The position numbers and the translations under genes were made by a program. A stretch of DNA of 64,000 nt, taken from Dechloromonas denitrificans (GTDB lineage: Bacteria; Pseudomonadota; Gammaproteobacteria; Burkholderiales; Rhodocyclaceae). The notes under the pieces are model-generated. The model did no database searches. It was not told the origin of the DNA and worked only from the letters and a program-made list of their open reading frames with translations. Location: NCBI RefSeq assembly GCF_001551835.1, contig NZ_LODL01000019.1, positions 90,475-154,474 of the forward strand. Reading direction: 5' to 3'. Positions 43,833 to 52,249 of this stretch are shown here, piece after piece (the stretch's first letter is position 1; the number at the start of each line of letters is the position of its first letter).

Positions 43833-44818
43833 CAGGCTTCTGGCGGTATGTCGCTGCAGGTGTCGCAGCGGTGGATCTCGATCGTCGCATGGACGATCTC
43901 TTCGTGAATGGCGAGTTGCTGGCGGATGTCGAGCGGCTGCAGGCCCTCGTCGTGGGTCAGCACGCTGAGGGCGCAGGCATAGGCGCCGCCGCCGACGCGC
44001 CAGACGTGCAGGTCGGTCAGTTCGGTCTGGCCGGCGGCCGGCAACTGGGCGATGACCTCGCGGATTTCCTCGACCACCGGGTGGTCCATCTCGCGGTCGA
44101 GCAGCACGCGGCCGGATTGCAGCAGCAGGTTCTTCGCCCACAGCGCGACCAGTACGGCGCCGACCAGGCCCATCGCCGGATCGAGCCAGGCCCAGCCATA
44201 GAACCAGCCGCCGAGCAGGGCGACGATGGCGAGCACCGAGGTCGCGGCATCGGTGATGACGTGGATGTAGGCCGCCTTCAGGTTGAGGTCTTCGTGGGCG
44301 TGCGCATGCTCGTGGTCGTGGTCGTGATGGTGGTGGGCATGACCATGGTCGTGCCCGTGGCCTTCATGCGAATGGCCAAGAATCAGGGCGCAGGCCAGGT
44401 TGACCGCCAGACCGAGCACCGCCACCGCAATCGCTTCCGGGTAGTGGATGGTTTGCGGCGACCACAGGCGTTCGAGCGAGCCGACGACCATCATGCCGGC
44501 GACGCCGAGCAAGGCGATGGCGCTGGTGTAGCTGGCCAGGATCTCGATTTTCCAGGTGCCGAAGGCGAAGCTCGGGTCGGCCGCGTACTTGCGCGCCGCG
44601 CCGTAGGCGAAGGCGGCGAGGCCGATGGCCAGCGCGTGCGAGCTCATGTGCCAGCCATCGGCGAGCAGGGCCATCGAGTTGTACCACCAACCGGCAACGA
44701 TCTCGACCAGCATGGTGGCGACGGTGATCCACATGACCAGGCGGGTGCCGCGCTCGGCGGCCGGATTGCCGGCACTGAATTGATGGTTGTGCAGCCAGCG
44801 GGAAAGGTCGTGTTTCAT
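43832..44818 (-). CDS. dmeF: Cation diffusion facilitator (DmeF-type divalent metal exporter)
   Basis: 328 aa, six TM helices, CDF signature residues (LLADGWHMSSHALA and HVITDAATSVLA), and a long His-rich cytoplasmic loop between helices 4 and 5 (about 150-175, mostly H/D/E/G). That loop and the NHQF-type N-terminus match DmeF-like Co/Ni/Zn exporters. Start overlaps the aldolase stop by four bases; stop overlaps the radical SAM start by one base. Gene symbol is by similarity. Confidence 0.8.
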   Translation of the reverse strand: MKHDLSRWLHNHQFSAGNPAAERGTRLVMWITVATMLVEIVAGWWYNSMALLADGWHMSSHALAIGLAAFAYGAARKYAADPSFAFGTWKIEILASYTSAIALLGVAGMMVVGSLERLWSPQTIHYPEAIAVAVLGLAVNLACALILGHSHEGHGHDHGHAHHHHDHDHEHAHAHEDLNLKAAYIHVITDAATSVLAIVALLGGWFYGWAWLDPAMGLVGAVLVALWAKNLLLQSGRVLLDREMDHPVVEEIREVIAQLPAAGQTELTDLHVWRVGGGAYACALSVLTHDEGLQPLDIRQQLAIHEEIVHATIEIHRCDTCSDIPPEA

Positions 44819-45444
44819 TGTTGGCCGTAGCTGGCGAATTTTTGCAGTACGGCCGCCATCTCATCGGCCGACAACAGTACCGGCTGGCCGAGCTGGCAGG
44901 CGCGCCAGTATTGCTCGCACAGTTCTTCGAGTTCGACGGCCAGGGCCAGCGCCTCGTCGAGGTCGCGACCGGCGACGAGCAGGCCGTGGTTGGCGAGCAG
45001 GCAGGCCTTGCGTTGTTGCATGGCGCTCATTGCTGCGGTGGACAGTTCCGCGGAGCCAAAAATGGCGTAGTCGGCGCAGCGGATGCTGTCGCCGCCGAAG
45101 CGGGCGATCATGTAGTGGAAGGCCGGAATATCGCGGCGCAGGCAGGCTAGGCTGACGGCAAACGGCGAATGGGCGTGCAGCACGGCGCCGACTTCCGGCC
45201 GGGCGGCGTACAGATCGCGATGGAAGCGCCATTCCGAGGAGGGCTTGCGCCGGCCCTGGTGCGAACCGTCGAGTGCCATCAGCGGGATGTCGTCGGCGAC
45301 CAGTTGTTCATAGCGCATGCCGGTCGGCGTGATGTAGAAGCCGTCGCCGCTGCGCACGCTGACATTGCCCGAGGTGCCGCGATTGAGGCCGGCCGGACCC
45401 ATCGCGCAGGCGGTGGCGATCAGTTGCTGGCGGGGCTCAGACAC
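44815..45444 (-). CDS. Class II aldolase (fuculose-phosphate/Ald2-like)
   Basis: 209 aa, GTG start at 45444. Glu71, His90, His92 and His153 align in spacing with E. coli FucA Glu73, His92, His94 and His155 (SSEWRFHRDLY, HAHSPFAVSLA, ANHGLLVAG), so it is a metal-dependent aldolase rather than the MtnB dehydratase, whose catalytic Glu lies after the His pair. Directly coupled to mtnA (8-base overlap). Together these two match the MtnA-Ald2 steps of the DHAP shunt: cleavage of 5-(methylthio)ribulose or 5-deoxyribulose 1-phosphate to DHAP and an aldehyde. Confidence in that substrate is moderate. Confidence 0.75.
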   Translation of the reverse strand: MSEPRQQLIATACAMGPAGLNRGTSGNVSVRSGDGFYITPTGMRYEQLVADDIPLMALDGSHQGRRKPSSEWRFHRDLYAARPEVGAVLHAHSPFAVSLACLRRDIPAFHYMIARFGGDSIRCADYAIFGSAELSTAAMSAMQQRKACLLANHGLLVAGRDLDEALALAVELEELCEQYWRACQLGQPVLLSADEMAAVLQKFASYGQQ

Positions 45445-46525
45445 CGGCTTCTTCCGGGTAGAGGCCGAGCAGGCCGTCGCGGCTGGCCGGGCAGACGCCA
45501 CGTTCGGTGATCAGCGCGGTAATGAGGCGGGCCGGGGTGACGTCGAAGGCCGGATTGACCACGGCCTCCTTGGCTGGCAACTGGTGCAGCGCCGACGGCA
45601 CGCCGCGCGAGTCGAGGCCATGGACGAGGCGGAATTCGTCGCCGTCGCGTTCCTCGATCGGGATGTGCTGGCCGCCGGGTAGGTCGAAATCGACGGTCGA
45701 GCGCGGTGCGGCGACGTAGAAAGGGACGCCGTTATCGGCACAGGCCAGACCCTTGAGGTAAGTGCCCACTTTGTTGGCGGCATCGCCATTGCTGGCGATG
45801 CGGTCGGCGCCGACGATCACGGCATCGACCTTGCCTTGCTGGAGGAGGATGCCGGCCGCGTTGTCGGCAATCAGCGTGTGCGGCACGCCGTGCTGGGCCA
45901 GTTCCCAGGCGGTGAGCAGGCCCTGGTTGCGCGGCCGGGTTTCCGAGACCCAGACATGGACCGGCAGGCCGGCGTCGTAGGCGGCATAGACCGGGGCGAG
46001 CGCGGTGCCGCCATCGACGGTGGCCAGCCAGCCGGCGTTGCAGTGGGTCATGATGTTCAGCGTCGTACCGTGGCGGCGCGTCACCTGGCGGAGCAGGCCC
46101 AGGCCGTGCTGGCCGATGGCGGCGTTCTGCGCGACATCCTCCTCGGCAATCGCCGCAGCTTCGGCCCAGGCCGCAGCGCAACGCTGCTCGGCGGGGAGTT
46201 CGCTCAACAAGCGGGACATCCGGGTCAGCGCCCAGTGCAGGTTGACGGCAGTCGGCCGGGTTTTCCACAGCAGGTCGACCGCGGCATTCAGCCGGGCGTC
46301 GTCGGCCTGCTCGTTCAAGGCGATGGCCAGTCCGTAGGCGGCGGTGGCGCCGATCAGCGGCGCACCACGGACCTGCATGGCGCGAATGGCGTGCGCCGCT
46401 TCGTCGAGCGTGCTGACGCGCGCCCAGTGCAGCACGTGCGGCAGGCGGGCCTGGTCGATGATGTCGATACAGCGCTGCGCCGGGTGGGCGCGCAGGCTGC
46501 GGGTGGGAATGCCGTCAATGTTCAT
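45437..46525 (-). CDS. mtnA: S-methyl-5-thioribose-1-phosphate isomerase
   Basis: 362 aa. Isomerises methylthioribose 1-phosphate (and 5-deoxyribose 1-phosphate) to the ribulose form in nucleoside salvage. The catalytic Cys162 (MTHCNAG) and Asp241 (VGADRIASNGD) match B. subtilis Cys160/Asp240. ATG 46525 gives the family length; an open frame extends upstream only as spurious sequence. Heads the operon mtnA-aldolase-CDF-radical SAM. No mtnB, mtnC or mtnD is in the window, so the universal methionine salvage set is incomplete locally. Confidence 0.92.
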   Translation of the reverse strand: MNIDGIPTRSLRAHPAQRCIDIIDQARLPHVLHWARVSTLDEAAHAIRAMQVRGAPLIGATAAYGLAIALNEQADDARLNAAVDLLWKTRPTAVNLHWALTRMSRLLSELPAEQRCAAAWAEAAAIAEEDVAQNAAIGQHGLGLLRQVTRRHGTTLNIMTHCNAGWLATVDGGTALAPVYAAYDAGLPVHVWVSETRPRNQGLLTAWELAQHGVPHTLIADNAAGILLQQGKVDAVIVGADRIASNGDAANKVGTYLKGLACADNGVPFYVAAPRSTVDFDLPGGQHIPIEERDGDEFRLVHGLDSRGVPSALHQLPAKEAVVNPAFDVTPARLITALITERGVCPASRDGLLGLYPEEAGV

Positions 46526-46740
46526 GTCTGGTGGGGCGAGGAAGCCATCAATGGAAGGGGCGCGGCGGCGCCATGCCCGACATTTTACCGCCCGGCGCAG
46601 CCAAGGAAGCACGAACTCGATGATTGGGGCTGCCGCCTGGTACGGGATTTGCACCGCAGGGCCGGGGTAAGACGCCCGCTAGTCAAAAATCAATAATGTC
46701 TGCGGCGCTGGCCGCCGGCAGCCAATCAGGAGGCAGCAGC

Positions 46741-48714
46741 ATGTTTTCATTCTTTCGTTCGCCGGCACAGGCAGCGACGCACCAGTCGCTCCCGGCCGCC
46801 GTACGCGGCCGTTTCAATGCCGAGCGTTTGCCGGCCGGTGCCGCCCAACTGGGCCTGCCGGCCGGCGCCGGCGGCCTGTTCATCGGCTTCGTGCCGCCTT
46901 ACGCCAATTTTCAGGGGGTTGCCGAAGGCCTCCAGCGGGTGCTGGGCAGTGGGCCGACCTTTGCTGCGCTTTCGTCCACCGGCGCCCTGTGCAGCGGCGG
47001 CGCCTCGACCTATTGCGGCGCCGGGGCGCATGACCGCGAAGGCAGTTTTCTGTGGCTTTCCGATGAAATCGTCGAGCGCAGCGAAGTGTTCACTATCGAT
47101 TTAAAGGTCGGGCAGGGGACAACCGTCGGCGAGCGGGTGAGCAGAATTGCGCAGGAATTGAACAGTGTTCAACCGTCCTTCCCGATCAGTGCACAGGACT
47201 GCTTCGCGCTGGTCTTCTGTGATGGGTTGTCGGCCTCGGAAGGTTTCCTGATGCGCGCCTGGTACGAGAGCCAGCGCTTTCCCTGTCTGGCGGTCGGCGG
47301 CTCGGCCGGCGGCAAGCTTGATTTTTCGGCGACCTACATGCACGACGGCCAACGCGTGCTGAGCGGGCGGGCGATGCTGGTCTTCTGCAAGGTGCGCAAG
47401 GGCATTCGCTTTTCACCGTTCAAGACCCAGAATTTCGTGCCGGCCGGCAAGAGCTGGCTGGTCGCCGAGGCCGACCCGGTGGCCCGTACCGTGAGCAGCG
47501 TGTTCACGGCGGACGGCCGGACGCAAAGGTTCATGCCGGCGCTGGCGGCGCATTTCCGTTGCACCGAAGGCGAGGTCGAGAAACACCTGGCCGGCCACAC
47601 CTTCGCCGTTTCGGTCAATGACGAGATGTTCATCCGCTCGGTCGCCGCGCTCGGTGCCGACAAGACCAGCTTCTTCTGCGATATCGAGTTCGGCGACTGC
47701 CTGCATCTGCTCAAAGTGACCGACTTCATCGCCACCACGCAGCGCGACTGGCAGCAATTCCTGGTCGGCAAGGGGGCGCCACTGGCGATGCTGCTCAACG
47801 ACTGCGTGCTGCGCCGGCTGGGCAATCCGGAACTGCTCGGGCGGGCCGATTTCTTCGCCGAAACGCCGGCCGCCGGCTTTTCGACCTTTGGCGAAATTCT
47901 CGGCATCCCGATCAACCAGACGCTGTCGGCGCTGGTCTTCTTTCGCGAAAGCGATGGCTACGGCGATCCCTTCATGAGCGCCTTCCCGGTGCACTACGCC
48001 GGTTTTGCGACCCATTACGCGCAACGCGCGCTGCAACGCTGGGTCACGCTGAACGGCATGCAGCGCGGCATGGTCGAGCAGGTGCTGGTCTATGAGCGCA
48101 CCGTGCAGCCGGTGGTCGATACGCTGCCCTCGCTTGCCGCCGGCTTCCGCCAGCAGGCCGAGACGCTGAGCCGGGCGCTGGCGCTGATGGCCGATGTCGG
48201 TGCCGCGGCGAAAGATTCGCAGCATTCGCAGGCCAGCCTGGGCAGCGGGCTCGACGATCTGGAACGGCTGTCGAAGGCGATCGGCTCGATTACCGGCGGC
48301 ATCAGCGCCATTGCCGACCAGACCAACCTGCTCGCCCTCAATGCGGCGATCGAGGCGGCGCGGGCCGGCGAGGCCGGGCGTGGCTTCGCGGTGGTCGCCG
48401 ACGAAGTGCGCAAGCTGGCGCAGTCGGCCAAGCATCAGGCCGACGCAACGGCGTCGAGCATTCAGGAAGCGGTGCGCACGATCAGCGGCATCCGCCAGAT
48501 CGCCCATGCCACGCTGGCTTCGATCGACGGCCTGATCGCCAAGAGCGAGCAGGCTGCCGGTCAGATCGAGCAGATGACCAGCGATGCGGCGCGCGAGCAT
48601 CGCCAGGTGACGAACAGCCTGAGCAATGTCGATGAACTGAGCCGCGGCATGGCAACGCTGAACGAACTGCTCGGCCGGCTGGAGCATTTGCAGGGGATGG
48701 CGGCCAAGCTCTGA
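46741..48714 (+). CDS. Soluble FIST-domain methyl-accepting chemoreceptor
   Basis: 657 aa, no transmembrane segment. FIST_N (about 25-210) and FIST_C (about 215-370), a sensory pair for small cytoplasmic ligands, are followed by an MCP signalling domain with the conserved tip [36 protein letters not shown] (split here by residue numbering at about 525-560). No C-terminal CheR pentapeptide. Good ribosome site (AGGAGGCAGCAGC) before ATG 46741. Divergent from mtnA with a 215-bp gap. FIST domains are thought to bind amino acids; ligand unknown. Confidence 0.88.
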   Translation: MFSFFRSPAQAATHQSLPAAVRGRFNAERLPAGAAQLGLPAGAGGLFIGFVPPYANFQGVAEGLQRVLGSGPTFAALSSTGALCSGGASTYCGAGAHDREGSFLWLSDEIVERSEVFTIDLKVGQGTTVGERVSRIAQELNSVQPSFPISAQDCFALVFCDGLSASEGFLMRAWYESQRFPCLAVGGSAGGKLDFSATYMHDGQRVLSGRAMLVFCKVRKGIRFSPFKTQNFVPAGKSWLVAEADPVARTVSSVFTADGRTQRFMPALAAHFRCTEGEVEKHLAGHTFAVSVNDEMFIRSVAALGADKTSFFCDIEFGDCLHLLKVTDFIATTQRDWQQFLVGKGAPLAMLLNDCVLRRLGNPELLGRADFFAETPAAGFSTFGEILGIPINQTLSALVFFRESDGYGDPFMSAFPVHYAGFATHYAQRALQRWVTLNGMQRGMVEQVLVYERTVQPVVDTLPSLAAGFRQQAETLSRALALMADVGAAAKDSQHSQASLGSGLDDLERLSKAIGSITGGISAIADQTNLLALNAAIEAARAGEAGRGFAVVADEVRKLAQSAKHQADATASSIQEAVRTISGIRQIAHATLASIDGLIAKSEQAAGQIEQMTSDAAREHRQVTNSLSNVDELSRGMATLNELLGRLEHLQGMAAKL

Positions 48715-48790
48715 GCGGGGTTTCGCGGGGGCTTGTCCGGCGGCCGGCGATGCCGCAAGATTTGCCTCTTTTGACAGGTCGACCGCCGCC

Positions 48791-49960
48791 ATGGACAGCT
48801 CAATCCGCATCGCTTCCCGTTTTCCCGAGATGGGGACGACCATCTTCACCGTCATGTCGCGGCTGGCCGCCGAGTGCGGTGCGGTGAACCTGTCGCAGGG
48901 CTTCCCCGATTTTCAGGCCGAGCCGGTGCTGTTCGAAGCCATGCACCGCCAGATGCTGGCCGGGCGCAACCAGTACGCGCCGATGGCCGGTCTGCCGGAA
49001 CTGCGCCAGGCCATCGTCGACAAGGTGGCGGCGCTCTACGGTCCGCGTTTCGATGTCGAGTCCGAAGTGACGGTGACGGCCGGCGCGACGCAGGCCATCT
49101 TCACGGCGATTGCCGCCTTCGTCCGGCCGGGCGACGAAGTCATCGTCTTCGAGCCGGTCTATGACTCCTATGTGCCGGCCATCGAGACGGTTGGTGGCAA
49201 GGCGGTACATGCCCAGTTGCAGTTCCCCGACTACGCACCGGACTGGGCGCGGGTCAAGGCGCTGATTTCGCCGCAGACGCGGATGATCATCGTCAATTCG
49301 CCGCACAACCCGACCGGCAGCCTGCTGAGCGCGGCCGATCTCGACCAGCTGGCCGAACTGGTCCGTGGCACCGATATCGTGATTCTGTCCGACGAGGTCT
49401 ACGAGCACATCCTGTTCGATGGCGAACAGCACGCCAGCCTGTGCGGCCACCCCGAACTGGCGCAGCGCAGCATCGTCGTTTCCAGCTTCGGCAAGACCTA
49501 CCACATCACCGGCTGGAAGATCGGTTACGTCGTCGGCCCGGCGGCGCTGATGGCCGAGTTCCGCAAGGTGCACCAGTTCAACGTCTTCACGGTGCATGCA
49601 CCGTCGCAACTGGCGCTGGCCGAATACATGCAGGATGCTTCGCGCCATCTCGGCCTGGCCGCCTTCTATCAGGAAAAGCGTGACTTCTTCCGTCGCCTGC
49701 TGGCCGACACGCCGTTCGAACTGCTGCCCTGTCGCGGCACCTATTTCCAGCTGGCCAGCTATGCCGGGCTGTCCGACCTGCCGGATCGCCAGTTCGCCGA
49801 ATGGATGACGCGCGAAGTCGGCGTCGCGGTGATCCCGGTCTCGGTGTTCTATGCCGATGGGCGCGACGACCGCGTCGTCCGTTTCTGCTTCGCCAAGCAG
49901 GAGGCGACCTTGCGCGCCGCCGCCGAGCGCTTGTGTAAAGCTTTTGTGAAGCCGCGATAA
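48791..49960 (+). CDS. PLP-dependent aminotransferase (methionine aminotransferase, YbdL-like)
   Basis: 389-aa fold-type I aminotransferase. PLP Lys235 in SSFGKTYHITGWKIG; NSPHNPTGS and SDEVYEHI are the cofactor contacts. Start sequence SRFPEMGTTIFTVMSRLA and NLSQGFPDF match YbdL-type enzymes that transaminate methionine and other residues; that reaction is the last step of methionine salvage (keto-methylthiobutyrate to methionine), interesting because mtnA lies 2.3 kb away, although on the other strand. Confidence 0.85.
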   Translation: MDSSIRIASRFPEMGTTIFTVMSRLAAECGAVNLSQGFPDFQAEPVLFEAMHRQMLAGRNQYAPMAGLPELRQAIVDKVAALYGPRFDVESEVTVTAGATQAIFTAIAAFVRPGDEVIVFEPVYDSYVPAIETVGGKAVHAQLQFPDYAPDWARVKALISPQTRMIIVNSPHNPTGSLLSAADLDQLAELVRGTDIVILSDEVYEHILFDGEQHASLCGHPELAQRSIVVSSFGKTYHITGWKIGYVVGPAALMAEFRKVHQFNVFTVHAPSQLALAEYMQDASRHLGLAAFYQEKRDFFRRLLADTPFELLPCRGTYFQLASYAGLSDLPDRQFAEWMTREVGVAVIPVSVFYADGRDDRVVRFCFAKQEATLRAAAERLCKAFVKPR

Positions 49961-49975
49961 AAAATGAATGCCAGC

Positions 49976-50005
49976 TTGACGCTGGCGTATGCCGGCGCGA
50001 ATAAT
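49976..50005 (+). promoter_or_regulatory. Probable mscL promoter
   Basis: TTGACG (49976-49981) and AATAAT (50000-50005), 18-base spacer, 35 bases before mscL. The flanking small inverted repeat (GCCAGC/GCTGGC) overlaps the -35. Confidence 0.4.
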
Positions 50006-50040
50006 TCCCCCACTTAATAACAGTCAACAGAGGAACCATC

Positions 50041-50466
50041 ATGAGCATGCTGCAGGAATTCAAGGAATTTGCCGTCAAGGGCAACGCAATGGATCTGGCG
50101 GTCGGCGTCATCATCGGCGGCGCCTTCGGCAAGATCGTCGATTCCATCGTCGGCGACCTGATCATGCCGCTGGTCAGCCGCATCGTCGGCAAGCTCGATT
50201 TCTCCAACCTCTTCGTCATCCTCGGCGACAACCCGGGCAACCTGACGGCGCTGGCCGAACTGAAGAAGGCCGGCATCCCGGTCTTCGCCTACGGCTCCTT
50301 CCTGACCATCCTGGTCAATTTCGTCATTCTCGCCTTCATCATCTTCATGATCATCAAGCAGATGAACCGCCTGCGCACGCCGGCCCCGGCCGCCGCCCCG
50401 GAAGTCCCGCCGACGCCGGAAGACATCACGCTGCTGCGCGAGATCCGCGATTCGCTGAAGAAGTAA
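50041..50466 (+). CDS. mscL: Large-conductance mechanosensitive channel
   Basis: 141-aa pentameric membrane channel that opens on hypo-osmotic shock. The TM1 sequence [20 protein letters not shown] and the LPLV-type pore region follow the family closely; TM2 about 76-100; C-terminal helix ([16 protein letters not shown]). AGAGGAACC ribosome site. A terminator follows. Confidence 0.97.
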   Translation: MSMLQEFKEFAVKGNAMDLAVGVIIGGAFGKIVDSIVGDLIMPLVSRIVGKLDFSNLFVILGDNPGNLTALAELKKAGIPVFAYGSFLTILVNFVILAFIIFMIIKQMNRLRTPAPAAAPEVPPTPEDITLLREIRDSLKK

Positions 50467-50487
50467 GTTTTCTGCCAACCACCCACA

Positions 50488-50513
50488 AAGCCGCTGTTCA
50501 GCGGCTTTTTTTA
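50488..50513 (+). terminator. Intrinsic terminator after mscL
   Basis: Stem AAGCCGCT (50488-50495) with AGCGGCTT (50500-50507), GTTC loop, followed by seven T residues. Confidence 0.88.
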
Positions 50514-50658
50514 CGCTCGGTACGCTATCGGCAGTGGTTGAGCCAGGCCACAAAAAATCACCAACAAAAGCCAATGCCCGAGGCTCCTTGGGGGCTCTTT
50601 GGATTCGTGGCCGAGTTCGCAAGAAGCTTGCTACCCGACTCGATCGATCCTGGCCGGT

Positions 50659-51612
50659 TCAGTGACCGTAGTTCGGCCCGAGTTCGGCGCGCAGCCATTG
50701 CCGAAAAGCAAGAACCACGGGTTGTGCGGCTACCGCTTTCGACATGACCAGGAAATAGGCATAGGCCGAAGGCATGCTGATCGGAAAGGGGGTGACGAGA
50801 CGGCCGGCGGCCACATCGCTTTCGATCTGCTGCTTCAGGGCCAGCGCGACGCCCTGGCCTTCGAGGACGGCCTCCAGCGCCAGGATGGAGTTGGAAAAGC
50901 GCGGGCCACGCTCGCTGTCGATGCCGGTAACGCCCGCCAGCCTCAGCCATTCGCCCCAGTTGGGGCGCTTGTCGATGGCGGGGACCGATTCGTCGTGAAT
51001 CAATACGTGGCGAGCCAGATCCTGCGGTGCGTGCAGCGGCGGCTCGCCATCGATCAGGCGTGGGCTGCAAACCAGCACGTAGTCGGGGATCAACATCATT
51101 TCGACCTGATAGCCGGGGTACAGTCCGCTGCCGTAACGGATTTCGACCTCGCTGGTCTCGCTGCGCGGGTCGATCAACGACTTCGGCGGGTTGGGCTGGC
51201 TCGACGGACCATCGATGTTGTCGGGATTGCTGGATATCCTGATCGCCACTTCCGGGTGGGCGGCGGCAAAGCGGGCCAGACGCGGCACCAGCCAGCGCGT
51301 CGCAAACGCGGGCGGCGCGACGACGTTCAGCGCCTGGGCCCGTTTGTGCCGGGTTGCCTCGACGCCAGCTGCGAACGAGTCCAGACCGTCGCGGATTTTT
51401 GGGTACATCGCCAAGCCGTCTTCCGACAGGCGCAGCACGTTCGGGCGACGCACGAACAACGGCAGACCAAGATAGGTTTCCAGGGCCTTGATCTGCTGGC
51501 TGACGGCGGCCGGCGTGACATGCAGTTCCTCTGCTGCCATCTTGAAACTGAGATGGCGGGCCGCGGCCTCGAAGGTGCGAAAGGTGGAAAGCGGAGGAAG
51601 ACGATAGCCCAC
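50659..51612 (-). CDS. LysR-family transcriptional regulator (GcvA-like)
   Basis: 317 aa, GTG start at 51612 preceded by GGGAG. Winged helix-turn-helix LPPLSTFRTFEAAARHLSFKMAAEELHVTPAAVSQQIKALE (described in two parts: HTH about 7-47) and a C-terminal substrate-binding domain (about 95-305). GcvA-like members respond to amino acids. The operator probably lies in the 138-bp gap to the divergent small gene. A longer frame with ATG at 51669 would overlap the palindromes and is rejected. Confidence 0.88.
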   Translation of the reverse strand: MGYRLPPLSTFRTFEAAARHLSFKMAAEELHVTPAAVSQQIKALETYLGLPLFVRRPNVLRLSEDGLAMYPKIRDGLDSFAAGVEATRHKRAQALNVVAPPAFATRWLVPRLARFAAAHPEVAIRISSNPDNIDGPSSQPNPPKSLIDPRSETSEVEIRYGSGLYPGYQVEMMLIPDYVLVCSPRLIDGEPPLHAPQDLARHVLIHDESVPAIDKRPNWGEWLRLAGVTGIDSERGPRFSNSILALEAVLEGQGVALALKQQIESDVAAGRLVTPFPISMPSAYAYFLVMSKAVAAQPVVLAFRQWLRAELGPNYGH

Positions 51613-51666
51613 GATGAACTCCCGCCGTATTGGCTGCCAGTTAAGTATTTCTAATGTCGGACATAA

Positions 51667-51693
51667 CAAACCATTGTTTGCTGCACTGCAGCA
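51667..51693. promoter_or_regulatory. Two palindromes in the LysR/small-gene gap
   Basis: CAAAC-CATT-GTTTG (51667-51680) and the perfect TGCTGCA-C-TGCAGCA (51679-51693). Both lie between the LysR gene and a divergent small gene, where LysR regulators normally bind. Candidate LysR-controlled operator. Confidence 0.5.
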
Positions 51694-51750
51694 TCATCAC
51701 TATATTGACTCCAGCAGTTCAAATCAATAGGCCATAAAAGGAGTCCAGCA

Positions 51751-51960
51751 ATGTCTCTCAAATCCTTTCTCTCCCGTGTTACCAGGGTTCATAACGGCAA
51801 GTCTGCTGAAACCGTTAGCTACGATGCCATCTTCAAGGGCGAGTCGATTGTTCCGGCAGCGAATGCCGGTGATTCGGGCAATTACCTGCCTGGTCTTCGC
51901 CACCTGGAAAACGATGTCGATGTCTATTTCAAGGAGGTTTTCGTCGGCCCGGTGTTCTGA
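51751..51960 (+). CDS. Small protein of unknown function (69 aa)
   Basis: 69 aa, mostly polar, no membrane segment, no recognised domain. Good ribosome site (AAAGGAG, 51736-51742). Reads smoothly and is followed 30 bases on by another small gene on the same strand. It is divergent from a LysR regulator with palindromes in the gap, so probably its target. I do not recognise the family. Confidence 0.6.
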   Translation: MSLKSFLSRVTRVHNGKSAETVSYDAIFKGESIVPAANAGDSGNYLPGLRHLENDVDVYFKEVFVGPVF

Positions 51961-51990
51961 ACCGAAGTTCTGATTGCCGGGGTTCTCGAC

Positions 51991-52188
51991 ATGAATGTTC
52001 CCAAGTTGCTGCCCTGGATTGCCCGCAAGGCCGGTATCGACGACGAGCTGGCCCGATCTTTGTGGCAAGCCGCAGCGGGTGAGTCGGAGCGCATGTACGG
52101 TGGTCGTGACAGTGCCGCTTTCTGCGCGACTGCCATGAACCGCTTTATCGAATTGATCAAGAACGAAGCGCCGCACCTGGCAGCATAG
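51991..52188 (+). CDS. Small protein of unknown function (65 aa)
   Basis: 65-aa basic/acidic protein (VPKLLPWIARKAGIDDELARSLWQ...), predicted mostly helical, no known motif. The gene is 30 bases downstream of the 69-aa gene, likely co-transcribed. No clear ribosome site directly upstream. Unknown function. Confidence 0.55.
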   Translation: MNVPKLLPWIARKAGIDDELARSLWQAAAGESERMYGGRDSAAFCATAMNRFIELIKNEAPHLAA

Positions 52189-52249
52189 CGCTGCTCTATG
52201 CGGCACCTCATGCTGCCGGTAGAAATCGCCAGCTCGCCGGTCGGCTGGC

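Noticed and set aside
49970-49986. GCCAGC/GCTGGC hairpin before mscL as a terminator
   Set aside because: No T-run, and it overlaps the likely mscL -35 box.
49989-50747. + strand frame over mscL and into the LysR gene
   Set aside because: Shadow frame; mscL is well supported in another frame and a terminator lies in between.
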